DNA of 64,000 nt from Panicum virgatum (Eukaryota; Streptophyta; Magnoliopsida; Poales; Poaceae), in contig NC_053136.1 in assembly GCF_016808335.1 (NCBI RefSeq), forward strand, positions 3,330,531 to 3,394,530. The letters run 5' to 3'. Position 1 is the first letter of the stretch. Every line of letters starts with the position of its first letter. This document shows, piece after piece, positions 20,443 to 33,500 of this stretch. Made by a program: the position numbers and the translations under genes. The notes under the pieces are model-generated. The model saw nothing but the letters and a program-made list of their open reading frames with translations, did not search any database and had not been told where the DNA came from.

Positions 20443-21270
20443 GGGGCTCCCGCAGCACCAGTCAATGGTGGACATGGCAGCCCTCTCAGGAGTGGACCAG
20501 CAGTTTGTAATGCAACGGACCGCTATGCGCGAAAAGATGTGAGTTCTTTTTTAGATTGTGTGAGTGCTTACTAATTGCAATATTTTGTAGTCAGTGTATT
20601 AAACTTATAGATTATAGATACTACTAAGTTAGTGAGGCTTGGCTGGTCGAACACAGCGTACATCCTGAAACTAAGTGGCGAATCCAAATTGCTTAGATTT
20701 CTTATCCATAATTACAAAGGAAAAAATGGATGATGCACTACTTAGTCATTGACTTCCCATTAATTTTTTGATTTGTTGAATCCGCTTCACAAGCCGCCAA
20801 AATTTCGGTTTGGATCATTTTATGAACATAATAATAGAAGGCACATGACTGTTTTTTGTTTTTTATTATTCCCAAATCGGTAGATTCGAGTATATAGGAA
20901 GGAAACAATCATCGCATGAGTGGCGGAAGCGGTTGCCAGAACTGGCAAAGCGGCTCGAGGAGATCTTGCATAGAAAATTCCCAAACAAGGTATTGCTCTC
21001 TTTCCCTTTTCCTTTTGCAGCTCTGGTCTACAACTGATCAAGCACTTTTCTGGGGACAAAAACAAACCTGTCTGTTTCTATGTTTCACCATTCTGGTTGT
21101 TTGATCCTGTATTGTTTGAGCAGAATGACTACTACAATATGATGAAGGGACCAATTGAGCCACATTTGCAGTTTGCTATCAGGACACTGAGCAGTCAGAA
21201 CCAGCAAAGTCAACAGAACCTACAAAAGGCTAGGGAGACAGCATCTTCATCCGGCAGCGCAATAACTCCG
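20443..21270 (+). pseudogene. HAC relic B: first three exons
   Basis: A second copy of the KIX-region exons: 20443-20538 (DQQFVMQRTAMREK), 20884-20989 ([19 protein letters not shown] ... FPNK) and 21124-21270 (NDYYNMMKGPIEPHL ... AITP). Donors and acceptors remain. Exon 2 is fully open and close to the intact gene. It is followed by an SF3B3 last-exon relic, as in unit A. Confidence 0.85.
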
Positions 21271-21502
21271 GTATTTTCTTGGGCACATTACATTCCAAAA
21301 CTTGACCGGAACAAAAAAAAAATAGTTTAGTTGACCCCTGAGGTCAATCAGGTCAACACCACCATCATTCAGTTTGTCGCTCAAGCCACTGAACATGTTG
21401 GCAAGGTGGCAATGACATGGGTGTGGCATATTCACATCTTTTAGACAATCGGAGTTCAATTTGAAACAGGCTGTTACCGATTTATACTATTGTTTGTTAC
21501 AG

Positions 21503-21602
21503 GATGTGAACCATGATGATGGCTGTGAGCAATTTGCATCCCCCCTGGCTGATGCAGAACAAAAATGCTAATGAGCATGTCATGAGTGGTGAAATTCTGT
21601 AC
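21503..21602 (+). pseudogene. SF3B3 last-exon relic B
   Basis: Matches 16032 onward (DVNHDDGCEQFASPLADAEQ, then frameshifted). It has the same upstream intron tail as the true gene (GTTACAG before the exon). It is shorter and more decayed than relic A. Confidence 0.7.
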
Positions 21603-21821
21603 TGATTCCTCTGTTCTATCCTTGCTTGCATTCAGAATATTTAGATTCCATTTGATAATGCTGGCCAACTGAACAAGCACAAACATAGTCCTAAATTTTC
21701 ATTATATGTGGAATCCATTCTGACTTTTGCAACGAAGATTGGGAGCAAGCTGAATAATCCTTGTCCTGGAAAAAAGACCAGAAATGCGATAATTTATCAT
21801 GTGCTTCTTTTTCTCATGCAG

Positions 21822-21860
21822 AATGACTACTATGCTATGATGGAGGGAGTGATATAAGTA
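21822..21860 (+). pseudogene. short third relic of HAC exon 3
   Basis: After a CATGCAG acceptor the sequence reads NDYYAMMEGVI then a stop, matching [11 protein letters not shown] at the start of HAC exon 3. It suggests a further, mostly lost repeat unit. Confidence 0.5.
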
Positions 21861-22158
21861 CAGCTCAGTGTCAGGATCACTTTCAGTTAAGCACGAGATC
21901 TGAATCAGCTGAAGAAGATTGGATATCTGAAGTAGGCGTTTGTTTGCAGGAAGATGTATTGCTTGTAGGAATGCAATGTTTATCTTCGTCGTGTTCAACT
22001 TGGCTAAATATGAGAACCTAATTCCTGAATTGGTGTTGCCTGATAACGATATTTAACTTGGCATAGTTTGCTATTTAATGTCCTGCCTCGTTGTTGTAAA
22101 TACATGATTTTTTCTTATCTTTTTAGAGCTCAACAATTTTTGCGCCTCCCCTGCGACT

Positions 22159-22363
22159 CAATATTTTCTTCATCCTTCAAGCCCCTTGATGACAAGCACC
22201 TTCACAATATTTTCTTCATCCTTCAAGCCCCTTGATGACAAGCACCTTCAACGTGTGACGTCTCCGTCCTGCCATCATTCTCATGGCTCTAGTGGCTCAC
22301 TGATAGCATCCGTTACTGCCATCATTCTCATGGCTCTAGTGGCTCACTGATAGCATCCGTTAC
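22159..22363. repeat. two adjacent perfect tandem duplications (46 bp and 47 bp)
   Basis: 22159-22204 is repeated as 22205-22250 (CAATATTTTCTTCATCC...). 22270-22316 is repeated as 22317-22363 (TGCCATCATTCTCATGGC...). Both copies of each pair are identical. Confidence 0.92.
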
Positions 22364-23850
22364 GGCCTTCTATTTCCACACTGTTCTGTTGGTTGTCAGC
22401 GACAATACTTTTCCCTCACACCAAATCACAATAGTATTTTTCTCTCACAACAAATCAGCACCAGCCATTAACCATGGTCAGTAGAACAAAGTGACTAACC
22501 CTGCTTTACTTTGAAGTCCCTAGCATCATTCTCAATGTCTCTAGACGATGTCCCTGCCCCTTCCTCCTACGCCCTTCCCTCAAAAAAAAAAGAAAAAAGA
22601 AAAGAAAGGACTAGCAACGCCCTCGTCACTTGGCCTCTGAGGCTTTGAGCCCTCAGGGACTAGAGAAAGATTTGCGTTGAGCCTGGAGCCTAAAAACTAA
22701 CCCGAATAGTTCCCTCGAGAAGCCCCGTCACTAGAGAAGACGATTCTTCCTTGATAGAGCTTCAAAGCTATTTAGAGAAAAGGAAAGAAGAGGAAATTCG
22801 AAGCGTGGAGGGAAGAAGAAACACCCAAATACATTATTGCAATCCTATTATTTTATTAAGCCAATTTTTTATTATAGTTACTAATAAATTTTTAAAATAT
22901 TGAATTCAAAATTACAAAATGATTTCAAAAATACAACATGACTTTGATAACCTTAAATTGATCAGAATTTACAAAATCATCTTAATGAAAAAAGCTATCA
23001 AAGTCTTGCCTAAACCCCTTGGACAATTAACTTGGCATGTCTTTTCTTGTGGTCAAACGAAGTACAAAGTTTAGGACAATACCATAAAAGCAAATAATGC
23101 GTCGAATATTAAAGAAAGTTAAGAAAAATACTGTGAAGGCTTCATGGTGGTAGGCAAAAGACAAAAATATCCACGTCCCAAATAACATTCATCCAAGTTA
23201 AATTCCCCTTACAACCATTCAAGTAGAGCCTAATGCTACACTTTTAAGATCCAAGTGTTAGTTCTCACTTGGATGGAAGCGAAGTACCTTAAGATCACTC
23301 TTTGGTTTAGTTGCATAAAGACCATTTAGTTCACACTTTTTTCCGTTCTATTTTAAGTTCTCTCTCGTTGAATAAGTGTTTGCTTTGGGAAATGAGATAC
23401 TCTATTGTCATTCATTCAAATTCATATTTTATTTCAAAAACAGATTGTGTCGATTTATCCCCATCTTTCTTTTTTATATCTACATAATTTATACAAACAT
23501 TTAGAAGTAGGTTGTTCCCTGAAATTGAAATTTCATAGGATTATGATGCGTCACCGATTGCGTAGATCATCGTATAACAAGCCGTGTGTGCTCCACGACT
23601 AATTCATCGTGAGGGTACCACTCCCTAAGCAGTAAAGATCTGTCTTTCTCCCCCGCAAAGATGTCATCTGGCGATTTTCGTTGCAACTTTACACTAGAAA
23701 CGGAAAAAAACAGTTTTCCGTTACCTGACGTTAGATAACTGAAAGTCTGAAACGAAAAAAAAAACACGACAATCTTTTAACAGCCTTAACGAGCGGCGAA
23801 CGCGCACGTGTGAAATGAAGCCGCCGCAGCCTCACTCTACCTCTGCTGCC
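22364..23850. other. AT-rich intergenic stretch upstream of HAC
   Basis: No gene or element termini are recognised. It separates the decayed HAC/SF3B3 repeat units from the intact HAC gene. Confidence 0.45.
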
Positions 23851-23879
23851 CTCTGCTTTGCTATTTTTGCACCCAATCA

Positions 23880-24552
23880 TTTACCCCCGCCCTGCACCGG
23901 AGCCTAGAGCCGCCGCTGCCCGGGCCCACCCGCAGCGACCCGTCGCGCCCGAATCCGGGCAGATCCTCGATTGGTCGACGCCTCCTCCCCCCCCTCCCCT
24001 TCCCCGCGTTGCTCGCCCCCGACAATTTTCCCCCAAATCCCCCAAATCCCCGAGCTCCTCCGAATCCGCGAACCCCGCCACCCCGGCCCCCGCCGCTTGC
24101 CGCCGTACGGCCATCCCGGTGCCGAATCGTCGCAGTTGCCGGTTGCCTCGTCCGGCCGCCCCCCGCGTGGCCCCGCCGGGATTCTAGGGTTTCGGGCGGG
24201 CCGACCCCAGGGGTCCTCCAATTCGCGGGCCCGGCTCCACGCCCCTGGGCCCCGGACCGCGCGCGCAGGCTCTGATCGCTGCTGCATGGTTGTCGCGGGC
24301 TGCCCCCGCGTGGGCGCCGGCGCTCGCTTGCTGCGCTGATACATGACACCGCTGGTACAGTGCTGTTTCTGCTCAATTGGGAGGCATTCTAGCTCGGATT
24401 CAGCGCAAGATAGATCCTTTCTTGCTATTGCGGTGTGTGCTGAAAAAAAGTTTGCTCCTTTGAATCCTTTTGTTTTCACACACTTGCTCATCTGGGTCCG
24501 CTGCATCCAGTGGCTCTGCGCAGGATGACCTGAGGCTTTTCCAGCGGCGAAG
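23880..24552 (+). promoter_or_regulatory. GC-rich leader and proximal upstream region of HAC
   Basis: A sharp rise in GC at 23880-24340 gives way to a CTGCGCAG-like junction just before the ATG at 24553. A spliced 5' UTR is likely (an acceptor-like tract ends near 24522), but the exact leader exon cannot be fixed from sequence alone. Confidence 0.4.
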
Positions 24553-27500
24553 ATGAATGTGGGGCAGGCTGCCCACCTGTCCGGGCAGATGTCTGGGCAG
24601 GCAGCTCAGATGAATCAGGTTGCCAACAGCGGTCTTGGTGTTGTTGGTGTTGGCGGTGCCGACGGGCTCCAGCAGCACCAGCCGATGCAGGATATGGCGG
24701 CGGACCAGCAGTTTGTGATGCTTCGGACCGCTATGCGCGAAAAGATGTAAGTGTTTATTGCTGTTGACTTGACTGAAGTAGACTATTCTTGTAGCCAGGG
24801 TATTGATTGTACTGAGTTAGTGAGTCTCGGCTGGCAGAAGGGCGGCATATCCTGAGTCTTGACACTTAGCAGCAAATCCAGAATGTTAAGATGCTCTGGC
24901 AATAAATATTGCCAATTAATCTTTGTACAGCTAATGTTATATCCTTTCAATAATTATGAAGGAGACAATGGATGCATTACTTATGTTATTGGCTTCCCTT
25001 TACATTTTGAGATTAGTTGAATCCCTTCCTCAAGCCCCCAAACCTTTTGAACCATGTATAGCACTGATCTTTTTTACTATTCTTAAATCGGCAGATTCGA
25101 GTATATAGGAAAGAAACAATCATCGGCTGAGTGGCGGAAGCGGTTGCCGGAACTTGCAAAGCGGCTTGAGGAGATCTTGTATAGGAAATTCCCAAACAGG
25201 GTACTGCTATCGCTTTCCCTTTGCTTTTGCGATGCTCTGGTCTAATAGCAATCACTTACTTTTTGGGGGACAAAAAGTAAATCTTTCTGTTTCATGATTT
25301 TGATTTTTTTTTAATCCTGGTATTGTTTGAACAGAATGACTACCACAATATGATGAAGGGACCGGTTGAGCCACAATTGCAGTTTGCTATTAAGACCCTG
25401 AGTGCTCAGAACCAGCAAAATCAACAAAACCCACAAGTGTCAAGGCAAATAGCATCTTCCTCTGGCTATGGCACGATGATTCCAACACCTGGTATGACGC
25501 AAAGCTCCAGTGGAAATTCTAGGATTCCTTATGTCACAGACAACAATACTCTTTCATCATCTGGTTCAAGCATGGTTCCTCAGAATGCCAACATGGTTGC
25601 CTCGATGCCAGGTGCATATAATTTTACTTCCAAATTCTTTGGCCTGTGGTTTCCATTACCTGAAGCCCTCCTCTAGCCATGGTCTAGCTCTGCATGCTAA
25701 AAAGGGCACACCTCTTTGAGGCTCTCGCTTATATGCCTTATACTAAAAATATATCTGTTGGCTACATCTGTAAACCAGGAGCATGCCTTTTTACTCTGTA
25801 TTGTCAGGAAGTAGATTTGATCACTTTAGAAAGAAAAGCCAGGAAGCAGAAGCTTATGCAGTGCCTAACTGGCCCACCATCTATTCTTAGTTTTTTTTTC
25901 TGCTAGTCTCTTTATATTCCGCTGCTCAATCTTATTCCTCTGTGCAGGTTCGATGTCTAACGGGTACCAGCATTTAAATAACACCATTGCACAAAATTCT
26001 ACCCCAAATAGCATCCAATCAACAATGGGTTCAGTTGGTGTTCAGCGACAACTACCTCATATGATCCCAACTCCAGGATTCAGCAATCAACAGAATGTAC
26101 CTGCCAATCCTGACTATTCAAATGGAACTGGATATTTCAATGGTGAGTCAGCTGTGGCATCACATATGCAGCACCAGAAGCAATTTTCTAGCAACCAAAA
26201 TAGCAATCAAATTCAGCACATTGGGGGCCACAGTAATTCTGGGATACATTCAAGCATGCTGGATAACTCGTCTGCATATGGTCTATCAGATGGGCACATG
26301 AATGGTGGAATAGGATTGCACGGGTCAAACATGCAGCTAACAAACAGGACTTCAGCACAAGAAGCATATATGAATATATCAAACCCTTATGGAAATTCGC
26401 CCAAACCTCTGCAGCAACAATTCAATCAGCACCCTCAGCAGAGAATACCGAGTAAGCTTGATGTCTTTTGGCATATGCATCCTCTTTTCACTGCCATCTT
26501 ATGGATGATTGTCCTATAGGCCATAACCTGACATTATGTTTGCAAAGAAGTGAAGAACACCAATTGAAAAGTTGCAATGATTCTAGTCCAAACTTGAACC
26601 TGTATAGTATCATCATTTAAATCTATTGTCGGCAGTAGCGCAAACTAACTAGCTGGATTATTCTTCACCAGTTAGGGAACACAGAAAAAATAGCACATGC
26701 TGCTTCTTATACTTCTAATGTGTTACTTGACCCAAGGAATGCGATGATACATTCACTGATTTAGTATATGTAGTACCAGTCTGAATATCTTCAGATGGAG
26801 CTGGTAGGCGTGTATGGTATGCTTTCGATAATTCAATGATTATTTAAGTCCATATCTGTTAGCTTTGAACCAGTGTTATAGCTTATTGTTATGAATGAAA
26901 TTATTCTAAATAGGGACAACATTGCATCTCCCCTCTTTCTGTAGTACATAATAGAAGGTTCTAGAGTTTTCATAAGCAAACAACCTATATGATCTGTACT
27001 TAGGGAGGCGGTACAACCTCCTTTTGTTAAGCTTGGCATTATTGTTTCTAATTGAGTAATTTATCATGCATTTAGTTTAAAAATTGTGGCATTGCAATTA
27101 CATAAACTGCATTTTTTTTTGTGTGTGTGTAGCATCAGTTGATATGGCTGGTTCTGGCAGCTTTTATGCTACTGGCTCTACACCTTTAACCACAGTGAAT
27201 AGCCAGAGCATGAATGTTGCAAATTTGCAGTCTAGATCAAGAATGAATTCAATGTTGGTTAACAATCAGTTAAACATCCAGTCCATTCAACCACAGTCTC
27301 AGATAAAAACTGAGGTTTTGGATCAACCAGAAAAGGTGAACTTTCAGTCGTCACAGTTGACTCATGACCAACTACTACGCCAGCACTCAATGCCACAACA
27401 TCAGGTGCAGCCCAATTCCCAGTTTGTTCAAAATCAGTATCATATAAATCAACAGCAGCCAAATCCACAGCATCAGCAGGCTATGCTGAGGAGCAATTCC

Positions 27501-30500
27501 TTTAAACAGTCTCAAATGGCTTCCAGCCATTCAATGCAACTGTCAGAACAGGGGACTCTGCCACACACTGAATTGGTATCTTCGCAGGCTAGTGATCCTG
27601 TTGATCTTCCAAACTTCCAGGGCCAATACCAACAAAGAAATGCTCTTGACAATGTTAAAGGAGGGCAGATGTTTGGTCATTTGTCTGGCTCTCAAAATTT
27701 TCATGCTTCTGCCTCACATGTTTCTCAGCAATTGTTGCCCTCTAATCCGCAGCTTGATGACGGTTCCAATGATGTGAGCTATGGGCTGAAAGGATCACAG
27801 ACAGACCAAATGCTGCGGCCTCAATGGCAGCCACAAACAATGGAAAAGGCTCCTATGACTACTAATTCATCACTTGAAAAACAAATACATGAAGATTTTT
27901 GTCAAAGAACCATGGCACAGGATGGAGCGCAGCAACCATTTTCATCTGATTGGCGTCTTTCTCATGGCACTGTGACTTCAATTGATCCTGCTGTGCCAAA
28001 GCCCACAGGTGGGGGATTTGAACAGGTCACTGGAAACATCCATTACCTCCGTCAGATAAGGTGGTTGTTGTTACTGTTTCATGCAAAATCATGCACATAT
28101 CCTGTTGGGAGTTGTAAGTTCCATGGTTGTGTTCAGGTACAAGAGCTTTTGAAGCATTTTCAGAACTGTCAAAGAAAAGATTGTTCGTACAGGAGCTGCA
28201 GTAGGTCAAAAATGGTGTTTCAGCATTACAAAACTTGTGTCGATGAGCAGTGTCCTGTATGCAGCATTGTAAGGAAGTTTTTGCGCCAATCGACTGAACA
28301 GGCATCTAAGCAAAAAGCTCTCGAGTCTAGAAAACTTGCTCAACAAAATGTGACTCAAAGAATCATGAATGGGGTAGAAGGTGATAGAATGGATGTTGAC
28401 CCAGTGTCAGCTGAAGTATTTGATGATCAACCATCTGTACCAAAACGTTTAAAGATGCAGCCTCCATCACCCAGAGCTCCAGAGAATGATATCTCTATAA
28501 CCTCCAATCCTCATGTAAACTCAGGCTTTGTATTGCAGGAAACACAGCCTGAGCAGCTTGAGCACAGTAACAGAGGGACATATTTGAAACGGGAGATAGA
28601 TGCAAAGGCTGACGTGCGAGCTCCACAAAAGCCCATAAAAATTGATTACGGTATTGATGGAAATGTGACTACAAGGCATAACGTGATTCCAAGTGCTCCG
28701 AATGATGTGAACATCAAGCAAGAGAACTTGTCCATTGACAAAGAGACAAGTGAAATAACCACTGAGGTTAAGAATGAAACAAATGATCCAACAGATGCCA
28801 CAGTGTCTAAATCAGGAAAACCAAAAATAAAAGGTGTCTCATTGACTGAATTGTTCACTCCAGAACAAATAAAGGAACATATCGACAGCTTAAGGCTGTG
28901 GGTTGGTCAGGTATGATTTTTTCTTAAAGTAACCCCTTGTGTTTTATTTCATTTGAAAAAATTGCAAAGATGATTAGAGAGATGACAATAGTGATTAGAA
29001 AAAAAATAAAAAAATGTACTTCATGCTTGCCTGTTAGCAATTCGGGTAGGCTAGAGATGAAACCCAACAGGATCCTTGGTTATGAAAGGTTTTTACCAAT
29101 GGATAGCTAGTTCCTCTCTCCCTTGCGTCCTTGCTACTGTAGTAACTAGAACATAATTACAGACTATACTTAACAATATAGCTTTGCCAGGCACTAGTTA
29201 GCAAGTCTGGACTCTGGAGAAAATTCTTTACATGCCAGGGACTAGATGGGGCTTGATTTAGTCCCATCCTTGTTTTCCAAGATGGATGGGACTTGAAAAT
29301 TATTCTTGGGTTCTAGGACATTGCAACTTGTGCCATACTCCCTCCGTCCCATAAAACAAGTCATACTAGGAATTCTAAAACAAATTAACAAGAAGGTAAA
29401 ATGACCATGTTTGTCCCTATATATTATCCATGTTTGGCACTAATTGATTCTTGCATGCACATGCACTTTCTAAATAGAGTAGGGTGACTTGTTTTTGGGG
29501 ACAAATTTTGAATCCCAAGATGACTAGTATTTTGGGACGGATGGAGTATCTTACAAAAAAAGGGCATTTTACCCTCTTTGTCAGAAATTACGGATGATTT
29601 GTTATCCTTTTTTTTTTTTGCAAATACAACAATTTACTCTTGGCTAAAACTATTGTGCATACTGCTGTTTCACATTGCTTCTGGTAAACTTGTGCCTTAA
29701 CCATACAGTATATTTATGGGCGGAACTAACTTTTAAATGCTCCATCATTTGACAGAGTAAGGCTAAAGCTGAAAAGAATCAAGCTATTGGTCACTCTGAG
29801 AATGAGAACTCTTGCCAGCTCTGTAGAGTGGAGAAACTTACTTTTGAACCCCCACCAATATATTGTTCTCCTTGTGGAGCTCGGATAAAGCGAAATGCAC
29901 CATACTACACTGTAGGTACTGGTGATACACGCCATTTCTTCTGTATCCCTTGTTACAATGAATCCCGTGGTGAGACTATCGAGGTTGAAGGCCAAACATT
30001 TTTGAAGGCGAAGTTAGAGAAAAAAAGAAATGATGAGGAAACGGAAGAATGGGTAAGTCCCTCATTTCCATTGATACGATCGTACCGTCAAAGCTCACAT
30101 TTTCTGATGTCTTTGTTCTGTGCTAAACATTTTCAAATGACGCGTTCTGCAGTGGGTTCAGTGTGATAAGTGTGAATGCTGGCAACATCAAATTTGTGCT
30201 CTATTTAACGGCAGAAGAAATGATGGAGGGCAAGCTGAATATACTTGCCCCAATTGTTATGTTGAAGAGGTGAAATGTGGGCTGCGCAAGCCTTTACCAC
30301 AGAGTGCAGTTCTTGGGGCAAAAGACCTGCCGAGAACTGTTCTTAGTGATCATATTGAAGATCGGCTCTTTAAACGACTTAAGCAGGAGAAACAGGACCG
30401 TGCGGCTGCTGCCGGGAAAAATATTGATGAGGTTAGTGAGATTAGATCTTTTCTGTTAAGGTTGATACGCTGAATGGACCAACTGGGAAGAGCTTGGTTG

Positions 30501-33500
30501 TACCTTAAGTGACTTGAGGAAAGCGTACCAATTAAATCAAAATTTCAACTTATGACTCACATTTACATTTATTCTGCTAATTCTCCAAGACTTAATATGA
30601 ATTAAAATGGGCAATCTACAAGATGGAGAATAAAAGTCAACAAACATTTTTTATGCAATTTGGAGCAAGCAAATATGCTTTCCTTATTTTACCTGATTTT
30701 CCAATCATAGTGTGGAAAGGCAGTTTCTTTATTGCAATTTGATGATTCAAGCACAATGAGTTTTGCTCATAAGATAAAGTTTTATTCAGTAAGCATTACA
30801 TTTTATATTTCTGTTGGCATGGTTCTTTGTTATTTATTAACGAGATAATAGCCTTTGATGAGAATTGGGAGTGCTGTCTGTCTATAAGAATATAAGCTTA
30901 CTGTGGATAGCAAATAGGCCGAACAAAATTGGTTGCTTTGCTCCCATACAACCAACATCACCATAGCAACTAGTTGTTGCAGTGGTCTTTTGCTGGGGTT
31001 TCATTCCTCCTTACCCAAGCAACTACAGCCACTTAGGTGTGTTTGGTCTAGTGTGTTAAGGGTATAATAGTCAAGGGTAGTATGGGGATACATATAGTAC
31101 GTGAGAGCACCCAAACTGTAGAATAGGAGATTAGAATACTACCCTTGACTATTATACCCTTAACATAGTGCTCCCGGTTTTTGACAAGAGGGTGCCACAA
31201 AAGCTAAAAGGCAAATTCTATAGGACAGCAATTCGTCCGGCGATGCTATACGGTGCTGAATGTTGGCCTACAAAAAGGCGACATGTCCAGCAACTGAGTG
31301 TAGCAGAGATGCGGATGTTGCGGTGGTTTTGCGGGCACACAAGGAGGGATAGAGTCCGGAACGAAGTTATTCGGGATAGGGTCGGAGTGGCACCAATTGA
31401 GGAGAAACTTACCCAGCATCGGCTGAGATGGTTTGGACATGTCCAACGAAGGCCTCCTGAGGCGCCGGTGCGTAATGGGGTTCTTGAGCGGGTCGATAAT
31501 GTAAAGAGGGGTAGAGGTAGACCTAAACTGACATGGGATGAGTCGGTTAAGAGAGACCTTAAGGATTGGAATCTCTAAAGAGATAGCTTTGGATAGGAGC
31601 GCTTGGAGACTAGCTATCAATGTGCCTGAACCTTGAACTTATTTCTTTCGGGTTTCATCTCTAGCCTACCCCAACTTGCTTGGGAAAAAAGGCTATGTTG
31701 TTGTTGTTGTTGTAAGAGTAAATTAGCTTTCTTGTCTGTAAGAAGGGTGGGTTATAGGCCCTGTCATCGGTAACACTGTGGGCTTCTCTACTTTTCTTCT
31801 TCTTAATATATTGATGCGCAGCTCTCCTGCACGTTCGAGAAAAAAAAAACATCACCATAGCAGGTGAAGTGGGTAAGAAATGTCATGCATGGCAGGTTTT
31901 TATCCCTCTGTACTGAAGCAGCTTCCTGAAGTGCTTAGGTATTTTTTTGAAAAGAAACAGCAGGGGAACCCCCTACTGTGGTATATATATTAAAAGGAGA
32001 AAACAAAATAAAATAGAAAATGTACAGATCCCGAGAAGGGCAACAACAGCACAAGAGTGCCCCCAACGGAGAGAAAAAGTTACCTTGGTATTAGTGCCAC
32101 AACAGCACAAGTGCTCAGGTTTTTATTTGGATTATAATAGGATGGCATGCTAGATAGCAGGAAAAATTACCTTGGTATGCAATTATTTATTTACTTTGTG
32201 TACTTGTTTCCCTTGTGTATGTACTGTTTAAGTATTTTTTTTCCTCGGTACACCCAGCAAGTTGGACTCCTGGTATAGTGTCCTTTTCTCCAAAAGTTTA
32301 CTTCTAACTGTTCCTTACATGTTAGATTCCTGGAGCGGAAGGTCTTGTCGTCAGGGTTGTTTCATCTGTGGATAAGAAGTTGGAGGTTAAACCACGTTTT
32401 ATGGAAATTTTTGGAGAAGACAACTACCCTCAAGAGTTCCCTTACAAGTCCAAGGTAAGAATTAGTTCTTGACATTTGAAGCCTGAATTGTGGTCCCACA
32501 CATACGCAAACTAATTTCTGCAACTGTATCTTTATGAAATGTTGGACAGGCTGTTCTCTTGTTCCAGAAAATAGAAGGTGTGGAAGTATGCCTATTTGGA
32601 ATGTATGTTCAAGAATTTGGTGCAGAATGCTCTTTCCCAAACCAGCGTCGTGTTTATTTATCATACTTGGATTCTGTTAAGTACTTCAGACCTGAGATTA
32701 AAACAGTATCGGGAGAGGCCTTACGTACATTCGTGTATCATGAAATTCTGGTAATTTACAATCTACTATGTTGAGTTTCTTGTGACTAATACGAATCCAT
32801 TGTTTTACCAGGCTTGTCAAAACTGTATGAAAACATTTGATGGAAACTGTTTTCCCCCTTTTTGAGCAAGCGATTGTTTTTTGTCTAATATTTCTTCACT
32901 GTACAGATAGGGTATCTTGAATACTGTAAACTGCGTGGATTCACAAGCTGTTACATATGGGCTTGCCCACCTTTGAAGGGTGAAGATTACATCTTATATT
33001 GCCATCCTGAGATTCAAAAGACTCCAAAATCTGACAAACTGCGGGAGTGGTAAGACCTTGGATTGCCAATTTGTTACTCTTTTTGCCCTTTCGCTCCTTC
33101 ATTTCTAATATCTTCGATACTCAGGTACTTATCTATGCTGCGGAAAGCTTCTAAGGAGGGAATTGTTGTTGAGCTGACAAATCTCTATGACCATTTCTTC
33201 ATGAATACTATGGGGGAATGCAAGGCTAAGGTGACTGCGGCTCGCTTGCCGTACTTCGATGGAGATTATTGGCCAGGAGCTGCAGAAGATATGATCAGTC
33301 AACTCCGTCAAGAAGAGGATGACCGCAAGCTTCAGAAGAAGAGTAAGACAAAGAAGATTATCACAAAAAGAGCTCTTAAAGCTGCTGGCCACACAGATCT
33401 CAGTGGGAATGCTTCCAAGGATGCTATGCTGATGCAAAAGGTAAAGATTTTACTTGATCTCTGTGTGTTTCTTACTAATGCTCTATAATGGGTGATACTA

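Noticed and set aside
22159..22363. Short direct repeats as a CRISPR-like array
   Set aside because: They are two simple tandem duplications without spacers, in a plant genome.
31168..31578. 136 aa open frame as a host gene inside the HAC intron
   Set aside because: The residues are those of plant LINE protein tails and a LINE-type 3' end follows. It is mobile-element debris.
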